From BJGV01 sp003230615 (lineage in GTDB: Bacteria > Pseudomonadota > Gammaproteobacteria > Burkholderiales > Nitrosomonadaceae): a DNA stretch of 64,000 nucleotides. Location of the stretch: contig OY760140.1 in assembly GCA_963663215.1 (NCBI GenBank), positions 1,240,001 to 1,304,000 on the forward strand. The letters run 5' to 3'. The notes below the pieces were generated by a model. The model saw only the letters and a program-made list of their open reading frames with translations. It made no database searches and was not told the DNA's origin. Both the position numbers and the translations under genes were made by a program. This document shows, piece after piece, positions 28,366-37,475 of the stretch (the stretch's first letter is position 1; each line of letters begins with the position of its first letter).

Positions 28366-28394
28366 ATTATATACTGATTCCTTGCTAAAGTTAG
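28366..28394 (-). promoter_or_regulatory. Candidate rpmB-rpmG promoter
   Basis: On the minus strand TATAAT occurs at 28371-28366, within TATATAATG. The hexamer 17 bases upstream is CTAACT, a poor -35 match. Position just before a ribosomal operon supports it. Confidence 0.35.
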
Positions 28395-28593
28395 TATTAT
28401 TCTTCTTAAGCCATAACTTGTCGCACAATCACATATCAATAATTTAATTTGTAACATGAACAGTAAATAGTAAAACTAAAATCGTACTTCTGAAAATAGA
28501 ATTGAACCAAAGAGACTAATTTCTTTCTGAAGCATAAGGACGTATTTAGGTTAAACTCCTGTTCCCACACCAAACAAATTAAATAGAATACCC

Positions 28594-29790
28594 ATGGCTA
28601 AAATCTCCATACTCCATACTAAGCGTCTGCTTTTAGGACTGGCTGGCGGAGTGGCAGCGTATAAAGCGGCAGAGATTGCACGCCTGTTGATACAGGAAAA
28701 TGTATATGTACAACCGGTAATGACCGAATCAGCTTGCCGATTTGTTGGTCCAGCCACCTTACAAGCATTGACCGGCAATAAGGTCTTAACTGATCTATGG
28801 GACAACCGCATTGACAACAATATGGCACACATAAATATCTCACGTGAAGTAGATGCTATCCTGATTGCCCCCGCCAGCGCAGATTTTATAGCTAAACTTG
28901 CTAATGGTTTTGCGAATGACCTCCTCTCAACACTATGTCTCGCACGCAATTGCCCTTTATTTATTGCCCCTGCCATGAACCTGCAAATGTGGGGAAACCC
29001 TGCCACTCAACGCAACTTAGCCCTCCTGCAACGTGATGATATAACAATATTGGGCCCTATTAAGGGTAGTCAGGCATGCGGAGAAACTGGTATGGGGCGC
29101 ATGTTGGAAGCTCAGGAACTAGTCGAAGCAATGCAAATATTTTTCCAGCCAAAGCTATTACAAAATAATCATGTTCTTATCACTGCCGGACCAACCTACG
29201 AGGCCATAGATGCAGTTCGCGGCATCACCAATTTAAGTTCTGGCAAAATGGGTTATACATTAGCCCGCGCGGCACTGGAAGCAGGTGCAAAAGTTACCCT
29301 TATCTCTGGTGCAGTATGTCTGGAAGCCCCTTTTGGGGTCACTCGAATCAACATAATAAGTGCTAAGGACATGCTGGTGGCTGTAAGAAAAGAAATTTCC
29401 AATACTGATATTTTTATAAGCGCTGCAGCGGTAGCAGACTTTCTTCCTACCAAAATTAATAAACAGAAAATTAAGAAGGTTGGTGGGAGCATGTCACTAA
29501 AACTCACTCCTAATCCTGATATTCTAGAATATGTAGCAGGGTTACCTAAATCTCCTTTCTGCGTAGGTTTTGCAGCGGAAACAGAGAATCTAGAAAAAAA
29601 TTCTGAAGATAAACGACGCAAGAAAAAAATACCACTAATTGCCGCTAATCTGGCCCAGGATACTATCGGTTCTGACGAAAGCGCACTGATACTGTTCGAT
29701 GACAAGGGCAAACACCCTCTACCTAAGGCACCAAAAATAGTACAGGCGCGACGTTTAATTAAACATATTTCACTACTATATAAAAAATGA
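28594..29790 (+). CDS. coaBC: Bifunctional phosphopantothenoylcysteine decarboxylase / synthetase
   Basis: Carries out two steps of coenzyme A synthesis in one 398-residue protein. The N-terminal CoaC flavoprotein domain (1-180) has LAGGVAAYKAAE, the catalytic His in MAHINISR, APAMNLQMW and the active-site Cys in GSQACGETGMGRM. The C-terminal CoaB domain has ITAGPTYEAIDAVRGITNLSSGKMGYTLA and SAAAVADFLP. The distal KKIPLIAANLAQD segment fits the CoaB active-site lid region. It heads coaBC-dut-DUF192, with coaBC and dut only 10 bases apart. The coaBC-dut pairing is very common in proteobacteria. Confidence 0.96.
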   Translation: MAKISILHTKRLLLGLAGGVAAYKAAEIARLLIQENVYVQPVMTESACRFVGPATLQALTGNKVLTDLWDNRIDNNMAHINISREVDAILIAPASADFIAKLANGFANDLLSTLCLARNCPLFIAPAMNLQMWGNPATQRNLALLQRDDITILGPIKGSQACGETGMGRMLEAQELVEAMQIFFQPKLLQNNHVLITAGPTYEAIDAVRGITNLSSGKMGYTLARAALEAGAKVTLISGAVCLEAPFGVTRINIISAKDMLVAVRKEISNTDIFISAAAVADFLPTKINKQKIKKVGGSMSLKLTPNPDILEYVAGLPKSPFCVGFAAETENLEKNSEDKRRKKKIPLIAANLAQDTIGSDESALILFDDKGKHPLPKAPKIVQARRLIKHISLLYKK

Positions 29791-29800
29791 ACATAATATT

Positions 29801-30250
29801 ATGGTAATAATTGATGTAAAAATTCTCGATTCTCGCTTACAAGATCAGCACCCAGCCTATGCCACTTCTGGTTCAGCTGGACTAGACCTACGTGCTTGCA
29901 CTGAAAGTCCAATAACTATTCAACCAGGAGAGGTCAACCTTATCCCGACTGGGGTAGCTATCTACCTCGCTAATCCGGGGCTAGCAGCAATGGTTTTACC
30001 TCGTTCCGGACTAGGCCACAAACATGGAATCGTACTGGGCAACTTAGTAGGACTGATCGATTCAGATTATCAAGGACAAATACTCGTCTCCTGCTGGAAC
30101 CGTGGCCAAGTACCTTTCCTACTAAATCCTCTAGAACGTATTGCACAACTTGTTGTAGTGCCAGTTGTGAGAGTGAATTTCAACATAGTAAATGATTTCG
30201 AGAAAAGCAACCGTGGCGACAAAGGATTTGGTAGTACCGGCAAGCACTAA
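29801..30250 (+). CDS. dut: Deoxyuridine 5'-triphosphate nucleotidohydrolase
   Basis: A trimeric dUTPase, which hydrolyses dUTP to dUMP and keeps uracil out of DNA. The five conserved motifs are seen in its 149 residues: GSAGLDLRA, PRSGLGHKHGIVLGN, GLIDSDYQGQI, the RIAQLVV strand, and the C-terminal arm RGDKGFGSTG. The motif III Asp in IDSDY is the catalytic acid-base. It begins 10 bases after coaBC, supporting cotranscription. Confidence 0.97.
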   Translation: MVIIDVKILDSRLQDQHPAYATSGSAGLDLRACTESPITIQPGEVNLIPTGVAIYLANPGLAAMVLPRSGLGHKHGIVLGNLVGLIDSDYQGQILVSCWNRGQVPFLLNPLERIAQLVVVPVVRVNFNIVNDFEKSNRGDKGFGSTGKH

Positions 30251-30256
30251 ATTACC

Positions 30257-30688
30257 ATGCGCTTTCTTTCGTTTATTCTGCTTTTTCTTCTGTCGATTCC
30301 AGTCAGCGCAGAAATGCCAACAGTCCATCTCAAGATTTCCGGCCATACTCTTTCTGCTGAAGTTGCTTACACTCAGAAGAATCGTACTAGGGGACTTATG
30401 CATCGAAAATCAGTAGCTAAAAACAGCGGTATGCTATTCGTGTTTCCTGAAACTAGTCACCATAGCATGTGGATGGTTAATACCAATATTCCACTGAGTA
30501 TCGCCTTTCTTGATGAAAGTGGCACGATACTCAATATTGATGATATGTTGCCTTGTACACAAACAAAACACAGTGCAGCTAATGCAGCAAAGTATGCACT
30601 TGAAATGAATCTCGGTTGGTTCAAGGCAAGAAAAATTAAAACAGGGCAGCATGTCTCAGGGCTAGAAAAAGCTCCTGCTGCAAAATAA
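30257..30688 (+). CDS. DUF192 family exported protein
   Basis: A 143-residue protein with a clear Sec signal peptide (MRFLSFILLFLLSIPVSA, cleavage likely after VSA) and a single DUF192 domain: the RTRGLMHRKSVAKNSGMLFVFPE and HSMWMVNTNIPLSIAFLDESGTI blocks are the family signature. DUF192 proteins are small beta-barrels of unknown function found in the periplasm. It starts six bases after dut and is probably cotranscribed. It is convergent with ffh. Confidence 0.88.
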   Translation: MRFLSFILLFLLSIPVSAEMPTVHLKISGHTLSAEVAYTQKNRTRGLMHRKSVAKNSGMLFVFPETSHHSMWMVNTNIPLSIAFLDESGTILNIDDMLPCTQTKHSAANAAKYALEMNLGWFKARKIKTGQHVSGLEKAPAAK

Positions 30689-30726
30689 ACAACTGATGTT
30701 TAGTCAGCTATCCTATCTTAGTTCCA

Positions 30727-32073
30727 TCACATTCCTGGGAGCATCCCTTTTAATCCACGCATCATTTTCGCCATCCCATCCCTATTCAGCTTCTTCATCA
30801 TTTTCTGAGTCTGTTCAAATTGTGCTAGTAATCGGTTTACCTCCTGCACTGAAACACCTGCCCCAGAAGCAATGCGTCGCTTGCGTGATGCTTTAAGAAT
30901 TTCTGGCTTAGCGCGCTCCTGTAATGTCATAGAATTGATTATGCCTTCAGTCCGGCCGATGACCTTGTCGTCCATTTTTATATTTTGTGCAGCCTGACCT
31001 AATTGCGCAGGTAACTTGTCGACCAAAGCACTCATACCACCCATATTTCTCATTTGCTGAAATTGCATTTTGAAATCATCGAGATCAAATTTCTTGCCTG
31101 ACTTTATTTTTTTTGCTAACTTCTCTGCCTCCTCCTGATCCACCCCACGTTGAGCTTCCTCAATCAGTCCTAGTACGTCACCCATGCCAAGAATACGTGA
31201 AGCCATACGACCTGGATTAAACGCTTCCAGTCCTGTTAATCTCTCGGATACACCAGCAAATTTGATCGGCTTACCAGTGATGTGCCGTACTGACAGCGCT
31301 GCTCCCCCACGAGAATCGCCATCTAGCTTAGTAAGAATAACTCCAGTTAGTGGCAATGCTTCGGCAAATGTTTTAGCAATGTTAACCGCATCTTGCCCTT
31401 GCATTGCATCCACTACGAACAAGGTTTCGATAGGCTTGAGCACAGCTTCCAATTCACTGATCTCACGCATCATGACTTCGTCTATAGCCAAGCGCCCAGC
31501 AGTGTCCATAATCATTACATCATGGTAATGCTTACGGGCAAATTCTAACGAATCAACAGCAATTTCACGTGGCTGCTGCCCTACTCGTATTGGGAAAAAA
31601 TCTGCCTTAACCTGTTTAGCTAGCAACTCTAGCTGATGAGTTGCAGCTGGACGATAAATATCGCAAGAGACGAGCAATACTTTTTTCTTTCTCTGCTCTA
31701 TCAACCATTTCGCTAATTTACCGCTACTAGTGGTTTTGCCTGCACCTTGTAAACCTGCCATAAGGATTACTGCGGGGGGTAGGGTAGCAAGCTTAATCTC
31801 AGTATTTTCTCCCCCCATAAGGGTAATAAGCTCTTGATGTACAACGCCTACCAGTGCCTGTCCCGGCGAAAGACTGCCTATCACTTTTTGTCCGATAGCT
31901 TTTTCTTTGATACGTGCGATGAAATCTTTGACTACTGGCAAAGCGACATCAGCTTCCAGTAGCGCCATCCGTACTTCACGTAATACATCCTGGATATTAG
32001 CCTCAGTCAGTCTAGCCTCACCTCGCAAGGATTTCATGACACTAGAAAGTCGATTGGTAAGATTGTCGAACAT
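30727..32073 (-). CDS. ffh: Signal recognition particle GTPase
   Basis: Ffh binds 4.5S RNA and signal sequences of nascent membrane proteins and delivers them to FtsY. The 448-residue protein has the N domain (MFDNLTNRLSSVMKSLRGEARLTEANIQDVLREVRMALLEADV), the NG GTPase with GLQGAGKTTSSGKLA, DTAGRL and TKLDGDSRGGAAL, and the methionine-rich M domain (MQFQQMRNMGGMSALVDKLP to the C-terminus). All parts are intact. The CcsA-like gene starts divergently close to its 5' end. Confidence 0.98.
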   Translation of the reverse strand: MFDNLTNRLSSVMKSLRGEARLTEANIQDVLREVRMALLEADVALPVVKDFIARIKEKAIGQKVIGSLSPGQALVGVVHQELITLMGGENTEIKLATLPPAVILMAGLQGAGKTTSSGKLAKWLIEQRKKKVLLVSCDIYRPAATHQLELLAKQVKADFFPIRVGQQPREIAVDSLEFARKHYHDVMIMDTAGRLAIDEVMMREISELEAVLKPIETLFVVDAMQGQDAVNIAKTFAEALPLTGVILTKLDGDSRGGAALSVRHITGKPIKFAGVSERLTGLEAFNPGRMASRILGMGDVLGLIEEAQRGVDQEEAEKLAKKIKSGKKFDLDDFKMQFQQMRNMGGMSALVDKLPAQLGQAAQNIKMDDKVIGRTEGIINSMTLQERAKPEILKASRKRRIASGAGVSVQEVNRLLAQFEQTQKMMKKLNRDGMAKMMRGLKGMLPGM

Positions 32074-32138
32074 GCTAAATGCCTCTCAAGAAAAATTGGT
32101 GTAAACTAATTTGTTATTTTCGTTCTAGCCGCTATTTT

Positions 32139-32966
32139 ATGACTGCTATTTTAGCGTATCTCGTTGCCTTTCTGCTTTATGGACTAATCGGTTGGCATTT
32201 CTGGCGCACCAAATGGAAGACATCGACACAACCCATAGATGGCGCTATTGTAGCTGCTAGTTGGGAAAATTTTGCAATTCTCATACCACTTATATTACAC
32301 GGCTATACGCTTTATCTATCCATATTTGCCGGTTCTGGACTAAGTTTTGGCGTAGGTAATGCAGTTTCTTCTATAGTATGGCTCACCGCCCTAATCTACT
32401 GGCTATCCAGCTTCTTCTACCGCCTAGAAGTTTTACAAACCCTTGTTGCACCAGTAGCGGCAGTGGCTGTACTGTTACCGCTTGTATTTCCTTCACTGCG
32501 CCCCCTGGCTAATACTGAGTTCCCAGCATTCAAGGCACACATTATAGTCGCGATGATGGCTTACAGTCTACTCACCATTGCTGTACTACACGCCTTGTTA
32601 ATGGCGGTCGTGGAGCGACGCCTGCACCACCCCACTATGCCTTCGGTTCTGGCAAATCTGCCCCCTCTTCTGACAATGGAGAAACTACTGTTCCGCATCA
32701 TCTGGGTAGGATTCATACTGCTCACATTAACCCTTGTCAGTGGCGTGGTATTTTCTGAAGAGGTATTCGGTCAACCACTCAAATTTACTCATAAAACCTT
32801 ATTCGGTTTCATTTCTTGGGGTGTATTCGCTGCCCTACTCACAGGTAGGGAATTGTACGGCTGGCGTGGACGTATTGCTATTCGCTGGACGCTAATTGGA
32901 TTTGTCATCTTGCTACTGGCCTATCTTGGTAGTAAGTTTGTATTAGAAGTGATATTGCAACGTTAA
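32139..32966 (+). CDS. CcsA/HemX-like cytochrome c assembly membrane protein (YpjD type)
   Basis: A polytopic protein of about 275 residues with eight hydrophobic segments. The CcsA-family features include FKAHIIVAMMAYSLLTIAVLHALLMA, with the conserved His, and KFTHKTLFGFISWGVFAALLTGRELYGWRGRIAIRWTLIGFVILLLAYLGSKFV. This is the YpjD/CorE branch adjacent to ffh in many beta- and gammaproteobacteria. Its exact role (heme handling or an ancillary membrane role with the neighbouring CBS protein) is unsettled. The open frame begins 20 residues earlier, but that part is polar and basic and overlaps the ffh leader, so I use ATG 32139. Confidence 0.85.
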   Translation: MTAILAYLVAFLLYGLIGWHFWRTKWKTSTQPIDGAIVAASWENFAILIPLILHGYTLYLSIFAGSGLSFGVGNAVSSIVWLTALIYWLSSFFYRLEVLQTLVAPVAAVAVLLPLVFPSLRPLANTEFPAFKAHIIVAMMAYSLLTIAVLHALLMAVVERRLHHPTMPSVLANLPPLLTMEKLLFRIIWVGFILLTLTLVSGVVFSEEVFGQPLKFTHKTLFGFISWGVFAALLTGRELYGWRGRIAIRWTLIGFVILLLAYLGSKFVLEVILQR

Positions 32967-33032
32967 CACTCAAGACCATGTAAAAATAGGGTAAGCTTTA
33001 GTAGGATGATTGAACATTCTCTCCTTGAGTCC

Positions 33033-33061
33033 TTGACAAAACTCCCTCCCCCTTCGATACT
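33033..33061 (+). promoter_or_regulatory. Candidate sigma-70 promoter for the CBS-domain gene
   Basis: A perfect -35 TTGACA at 33033-33038, a 17-base pyrimidine-rich spacer, and a -10 GATACT at 33056-33061 (4 of 6). The next gene starts 31 bases downstream, which leaves a short leader. Confidence 0.5.
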
Positions 33062-33091
33062 AAATTCTCCTCATTAGAATAAAGGCACTTC

Positions 33092-34369
33092 TTGGAAGAT
33101 ATGCCGTTATATGCGCTGCTGATCGCGTTAGTTATCTTGTTGGTCCTATCTGCATTTTTTTCTCTCTCTGAAACTAGCATGATGGCAATCAACCGTTACC
33201 GGTTGAAGATTCTTACTAAACAGGGACACAGCGGCGCCCGCCTGACCACCCAGTTGTTAACAAATACTGATCGGCTACTAGGAGTCATTCTCCTTGGTAA
33301 CAATTTGCTAAATGCTGCCGCTGCAACATTAGTGGCAGTAATTATTTCTACTATTTTTGGTCACAATGATCTTGCGCTATTCATCGGCACAATATGTGTA
33401 ACGTTCGCCATTTTGGTATTTAGCGAGATAACACCAAAGGTAATTGCTGTCACCTATCCAGAACACATCGCACTAGTTTCAAGCTACGTGTTAACACCAT
33501 TATTGAGGTTTTTCTACCCAGTAGTATGGTTCGTCAATCTATTTGTGCAGGCGCTACTTTTTATACTGCACATTAAGCCTAAAGATGGTAATGCTGTACA
33601 CAAACTGAGCCTACAAGAACTCAAAACTCTGGTATTGGAAGAGGGATCTTTCATCCGAAAAAAACACCAGAGCGTGTTACTTAATCTGTTTGACCTTGAA
33701 TCTATTACCGTTGACGACGTTATGGTGCCACGCAGACAGGTCGAAGCTATAAACTTAGAATCCAGTGATGAAACAATCCAAAATCAATTACTTACTTGCC
33801 ATCACACGCGCCTACCATTGTATCGGGGAACCTTGGATGATGTGGCTGGAATAATTTCTGCCCGCAAGGTATTAAACCAAATGGGCAGCGGTGAAACTAC
33901 CGCCTTAGGACTTGAAAAGATCATGCGCGAACCGTACTTCATCCCATCTGGCACACCTCTCTTTTGGCAGTTACAGCTATTCCAAGAAAACCATGAACGT
34001 GTCGGCTTTGTAGTGGACGAATATGGTGACTGGATGGGACTAATTACTCTGGAGGACATTATCGAAGAAATTATTGGAGATTTCACCACTCACTCACCAT
34101 TACAAGTCGGCACACTCCTAAAACAAAAAGATGGCAGCATAATTGTTGAAGGAAGCAGCCTATTGCGTGATCTTAATCGAAAACTTGGACTAGAACTTCC
34201 ACTAGACGGACCTAAAACTCTCAATGGATTGATTTTAGAACATTTTCAGGATATCCCTGAAGCTGGTACAGGCCTAAAAATCGCCGGGTACCCAATGGAA
34301 ATTATCCAGACACAGAATCGGGTGGTCAAAGTAGTTCAGATTTATCCCGTTTCAACTGTCATTGAGTAG
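33092..34369 (+). CDS. CNNM/CorB-like CBS domain membrane protein (HlyC/CorC family)
   Basis: A 425-residue protein with an N-terminal DUF21 membrane domain (four hydrophobic segments in residues 5-160, including FFSLSETSMMAINRYRLKILTKQG), a central CBS pair (about 190-320; VMVPRRQVEAINLESSDETIQ and GFVVDEYGDWMGLITLEDIIEEIIGDF) and a C-terminal CorC/HlyC domain ending in the VKVVQIYP strand. The family (CorB, YfjD, CNNM) is linked to magnesium/cobalt efflux. The start is probably the TTG at 33092, seven bases after AAAGG, because relatives begin M(E/D)D-I/M-PL; ATG 33101 is the alternative. In related genomes this gene also follows the CcsA-like gene. Confidence 0.9.
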   Translation: MEDMPLYALLIALVILLVLSAFFSLSETSMMAINRYRLKILTKQGHSGARLTTQLLTNTDRLLGVILLGNNLLNAAAATLVAVIISTIFGHNDLALFIGTICVTFAILVFSEITPKVIAVTYPEHIALVSSYVLTPLLRFFYPVVWFVNLFVQALLFILHIKPKDGNAVHKLSLQELKTLVLEEGSFIRKKHQSVLLNLFDLESITVDDVMVPRRQVEAINLESSDETIQNQLLTCHHTRLPLYRGTLDDVAGIISARKVLNQMGSGETTALGLEKIMREPYFIPSGTPLFWQLQLFQENHERVGFVVDEYGDWMGLITLEDIIEEIIGDFTTHSPLQVGTLLKQKDGSIIVEGSSLLRDLNRKLGLELPLDGPKTLNGLILEHFQDIPEAGTGLKIAGYPMEIIQTQNRVVKVVQIYPVSTVIE

Positions 34370-34599
34370 AGAAAATGACTTCAAACACATAGGGTTATGG
34401 TATACACAATGTTGTGAAATTTATTCTAAATCTTTTCCGTAATAATGCCGTTAATACCGTTATTGCGATTGAATTCTCACAAAGCACTCTCAGCTGCTTC
34501 ATGCATAGGTGCTAAGAGAAAGAGAAAAAAAGATAAATTTCGGGATGCAGCATCGCATTCAACAATGTTGTATAGAATGGATTACCCCAAGGAGTCATT

Positions 34600-35829
34600 A
34601 TGGTAGCTGCGACTGCAACTGCAAACAGGAAAAGTAAAGCCAAGGAAGTAAGCTATTCCTGGGAAGGTAAGGACAAATCTGGAAAGATATTAAAAGGTGA
34701 AATGCGAACCGCTGGCACGGTAGTCGTTAGCTCGATTCTGCGTCGTCAGGGTATTAATGTCACAAAAATAAAGAGAGTCTGGGCAACTGGTTCTATCACT
34801 GAGAAAGACATAACCTTATTCACCCGTCAGCTTGCAACCATGCTGAAATCAGGCGTTCCGCTACTTCAAGCTTTTGATATAGTAGGCAAAGGTCATAGTA
34901 ATCGCGCGGTTGGCAAACTGCTAATGGATATCAAAACTGACGTTGAGACCGGTAGCAACCTAGCTAGTGCCTTCCGGAAATATCCCTTATATTTCGATGC
35001 GCTATTCTGCAATCTGGTAAGTGCAGGCGAAGCTGCTGGTATTCTAGACAGCCTGCTAGATCGCTTGGCCACCTACAAGGAAAAAATTCAGGCCATCAAA
35101 GGAAAGATAAAATCTGCTCTCTTTTACCCTGTTTCGATTATTGTGGTGGCGTTCGGAATTACTGCAGTGATCATGATTTTTGTAATTCCTGCATTTAAAG
35201 AATTATTTTCTGGATTTGGTGCAACTCTTCCTACACCCACACTTATAGTTATGGAAATTTCTGACTTTTTTGTGGCTTACTGGTGGGCGATTTTTGGTAC
35301 GGTAGGTGGCAGCTTCTACGGTTTTTTCTTTGCATGGAAACGTTCCATCCCTATGCAGCTGGTTATGGATCGACTGTTGCTAAAGATGCCAGTTTTTGGT
35401 GATGTCATACGCAAGGCAACCATTGCACGTTGGAGCCGAACACTATCGACTATGTTTGCAGCAGGTGTTCCACTGGTAGAAGCGCTTGATTCTGTTGCGG
35501 GTGCAGCGGGTAACTATGTCTATTTTGAGGCTACCAAGAAAATTCAGTTGGAGGTTACTACTGGAAATGCCTTGGCTAGTTCGATGGAAAACACGAATGT
35601 TTTTCCCAGTATGGTGATTCAGATGGTTTCTATCGGTGAAGAATCAGGTGCGCTAGACTCCATGCTCAGCAAGGTGGCTGACTTTTTTGAGGGAGAAGTA
35701 GATGATGCCGTCGCCGCGATTTCTAGCCTAATGGAACCGGTCATTATGGTGGTGCTAGGTACTCTTATTGGTAGTATGGTAGTTGCAATGTATCTGCCAA
35801 TATTTAAAATGGGCCAGGCTGTCGGCTAA
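34600..35829 (+). CDS. pilC: Type IV pilus inner-membrane platform protein PilC
   Basis: The GspF-family platform protein on which the pilus motors act. Of the 409 residues the N-terminal 60 are soluble and basic. Two homologous F domains follow (about 65-190 and 270-395), each with the helix-turn motif TRQLATMLKSGVPLLQAFDIV and SRTLSTMFAAGVPLVEALDSVAGAAGN. Three membrane segments flank them. ATG 34600 follows CAAGGAG. The usual upstream partner pilB is not adjacent; the gene before is the CBS protein. pilD and coaE follow, as in most betaproteobacteria. Confidence 0.95.
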   Translation: MVAATATANRKSKAKEVSYSWEGKDKSGKILKGEMRTAGTVVVSSILRRQGINVTKIKRVWATGSITEKDITLFTRQLATMLKSGVPLLQAFDIVGKGHSNRAVGKLLMDIKTDVETGSNLASAFRKYPLYFDALFCNLVSAGEAAGILDSLLDRLATYKEKIQAIKGKIKSALFYPVSIIVVAFGITAVIMIFVIPAFKELFSGFGATLPTPTLIVMEISDFFVAYWWAIFGTVGGSFYGFFFAWKRSIPMQLVMDRLLLKMPVFGDVIRKATIARWSRTLSTMFAAGVPLVEALDSVAGAAGNYVYFEATKKIQLEVTTGNALASSMENTNVFPSMVIQMVSIGEESGALDSMLSKVADFFEGEVDDAVAAISSLMEPVIMVVLGTLIGSMVVAMYLPIFKMGQAVG

Positions 35830-35898
35830 ATCCGGGAGTTGGGGGATACACTGTATCCTCTTGAAACCTTGTAGTATTACTGAAACCCGGAAGCCCCT

Positions 35899-36759
35899 AT
35901 GTCATTCATTACCCTGCTGCAGACCGCTCCTATTTTATTCATTTCGCTGTGTGCTACCATTGGTTTGATGGTGGGTAGTTTTCTGAATGTTGTCATTCTC
36001 CGACTTCCGAAAATGATGGAAAGAGAATGGCACCAGCAATGTGCCGAGTTGCGTGGTGAAACCATAGAGACTTTACCGCCGCTCAGTATAGCTAAGCCCC
36101 GCTCTGCATGCCCCCATTGTCAGCATAAAATAACCGCACTAGAAAATATCCCTATATTAAGTTATCTGGTTTTAAGGGGACGTTGCTCACAGTGCAATAC
36201 CTCAATTTCCCCACGCTATCCTATCATTGAAGCGTTGACAGGGATTATCAGTGGTTTTGTTGCCTGGAATTTTGGATATGGATTTCTTGCACTTGCCGCC
36301 TTGATCTTCGTCTGGGCAATGATTGCACTGGCATTCATCGACCTTGATACTCAGTTACTTCCTGATGACATTACACTTCCGCTGTTGTGGGCTGGACTAT
36401 TAGTCAATCTGGGTGATGGCTTTACCGACATCCGTTCTGCTATCATCGGTGCTGTCTCTGGCTTTCTTGCCTTATGGTCAGTTTACTGGTGCTTCAAAAT
36501 TGCAACTGGCAAGGAAGGTATGGGTTATGGTGATTTCAAATTACTTGCTGTGATTGGCGCATGGTTTGGATGGAAAATGCTACCACTAGTAATCTTGATT
36601 TCCTCCTTGGTGGGTGCCGTAGTTGGCATTGGGCTGATAGTCATAACTAAGCATGGACGCAATGTCCCTATTCCGTTTGGGCCATATCTAGTTGGTGGTG
36701 GTCTTATTGCGCTATTTTGGGGAAATCAACTTAATCATACATATCTTGGTCTGTTTTAG
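35899..36759 (+). CDS. pilD: Type IV prepilin peptidase / N-methyltransferase PilD
   Basis: Cleaves and N-methylates type IV prepilins and type II secretion pseudopilins. The 286-residue polytopic protein has the N-terminal cytoplasmic zinc loop CPHC..CSQC (about residues 71-96, after SFLNVVILRLPKMMEREW), and both catalytic Asp regions: FIDLDTQLLPDDITLPL and GYGDFKLLAVIGAWFGW (the GxGD box). Eight membrane segments are visible. It begins 69 bases after pilC and ends three bases before coaE, so the genes form an operon. Confidence 0.96.
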   Translation: MSFITLLQTAPILFISLCATIGLMVGSFLNVVILRLPKMMEREWHQQCAELRGETIETLPPLSIAKPRSACPHCQHKITALENIPILSYLVLRGRCSQCNTSISPRYPIIEALTGIISGFVAWNFGYGFLALAALIFVWAMIALAFIDLDTQLLPDDITLPLLWAGLLVNLGDGFTDIRSAIIGAVSGFLALWSVYWCFKIATGKEGMGYGDFKLLAVIGAWFGWKMLPLVILISSLVGAVVGIGLIVITKHGRNVPIPFGPYLVGGGLIALFWGNQLNHTYLGLF

Positions 36760-36762
36760 CAT

Positions 36763-37368
36763 ATGTCTTTGGTAATTGGATTAACTGGAGGAATCGGTAG
36801 CGGAAAAACCATCGCTGCAAAATTCTTTACTTCTGAGGGTGTGGATGTTATTGATACGGATAAGATCGCGCGTAAACTTGCACAACCACATGGCTCTGCC
36901 ATCCCAAGTATACAAAAATCATTCGGTAAAAATTTTATTACTACAAATGGAGCGTTAGATAGAAAAAAAATGCGCGATCTTGTATTTTCTGATGGCGCTT
37001 CCCGACGACAACTTGAAGCTATTCTCCATCCACTTATCCGAACAGAGGCGGTCCGTCTTACTGCACTCGCTTCTTCTCCTTACATAGTGATAGTCGTGCC
37101 GCTGCTGCTTGAAACTGGTGACTATCGTGAAATAGTCCAGCGAATCCTGGTGGTAGATTGCAATGAGGAAAATCAGGTTGCTCGCGCTATTATTCGTAGC
37201 GGATTGAACGAACAAGAAGTACATGCCATCATGGCAACACAAATCTCTCGCCAAAAGCGTATAGAGCAAGCAGATGATGTAATTGTTAACGACATGGAAA
37301 TGTTGCATTTGCAAAAAAATGTAGGAATACTACACCAGAAATATCTCAGCTTATTGAATGAATATTGA
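36763..37368 (+). CDS. coaE: Dephospho-CoA kinase
   Basis: The last step of CoA synthesis, phosphorylating the ribose 3'-hydroxyl. The 201-residue protein opens with the P-loop GLTGGIGSGKT, followed by DVIDTDKIARKL and the base-binding HPLIRTEAVRL..VVPLLLETG. It starts three bases after the pilD stop. Together with coaBC at 28594 it gives two of the CoA genes, in separate operons. It precedes zapD and yacG, the standard betaproteobacterial order. Confidence 0.96.
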   Translation: MSLVIGLTGGIGSGKTIAAKFFTSEGVDVIDTDKIARKLAQPHGSAIPSIQKSFGKNFITTNGALDRKKMRDLVFSDGASRRQLEAILHPLIRTEAVRLTALASSPYIVIVVPLLLETGDYREIVQRILVVDCNEENQVARAIIRSGLNEQEVHAIMATQISRQKRIEQADDVIVNDMEMLHLQKNVGILHQKYLSLLNEY

Positions 37369-37475
37369 GCTAGTTAAACGTAACACTACTAATTTTAGGG
37401 TAATTTTCATTTGTAAAATTATGTTTTATAGAGCAAAATTACCATGTTACATTGTGTCATCTAGGCTATTTCATA

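Noticed and set aside
35840..35870. Terminator between pilC and pilD (GGATAC-ACT-GTATCC)
   Set aside because: Short stem without a T-run inside a clear operon; left out.
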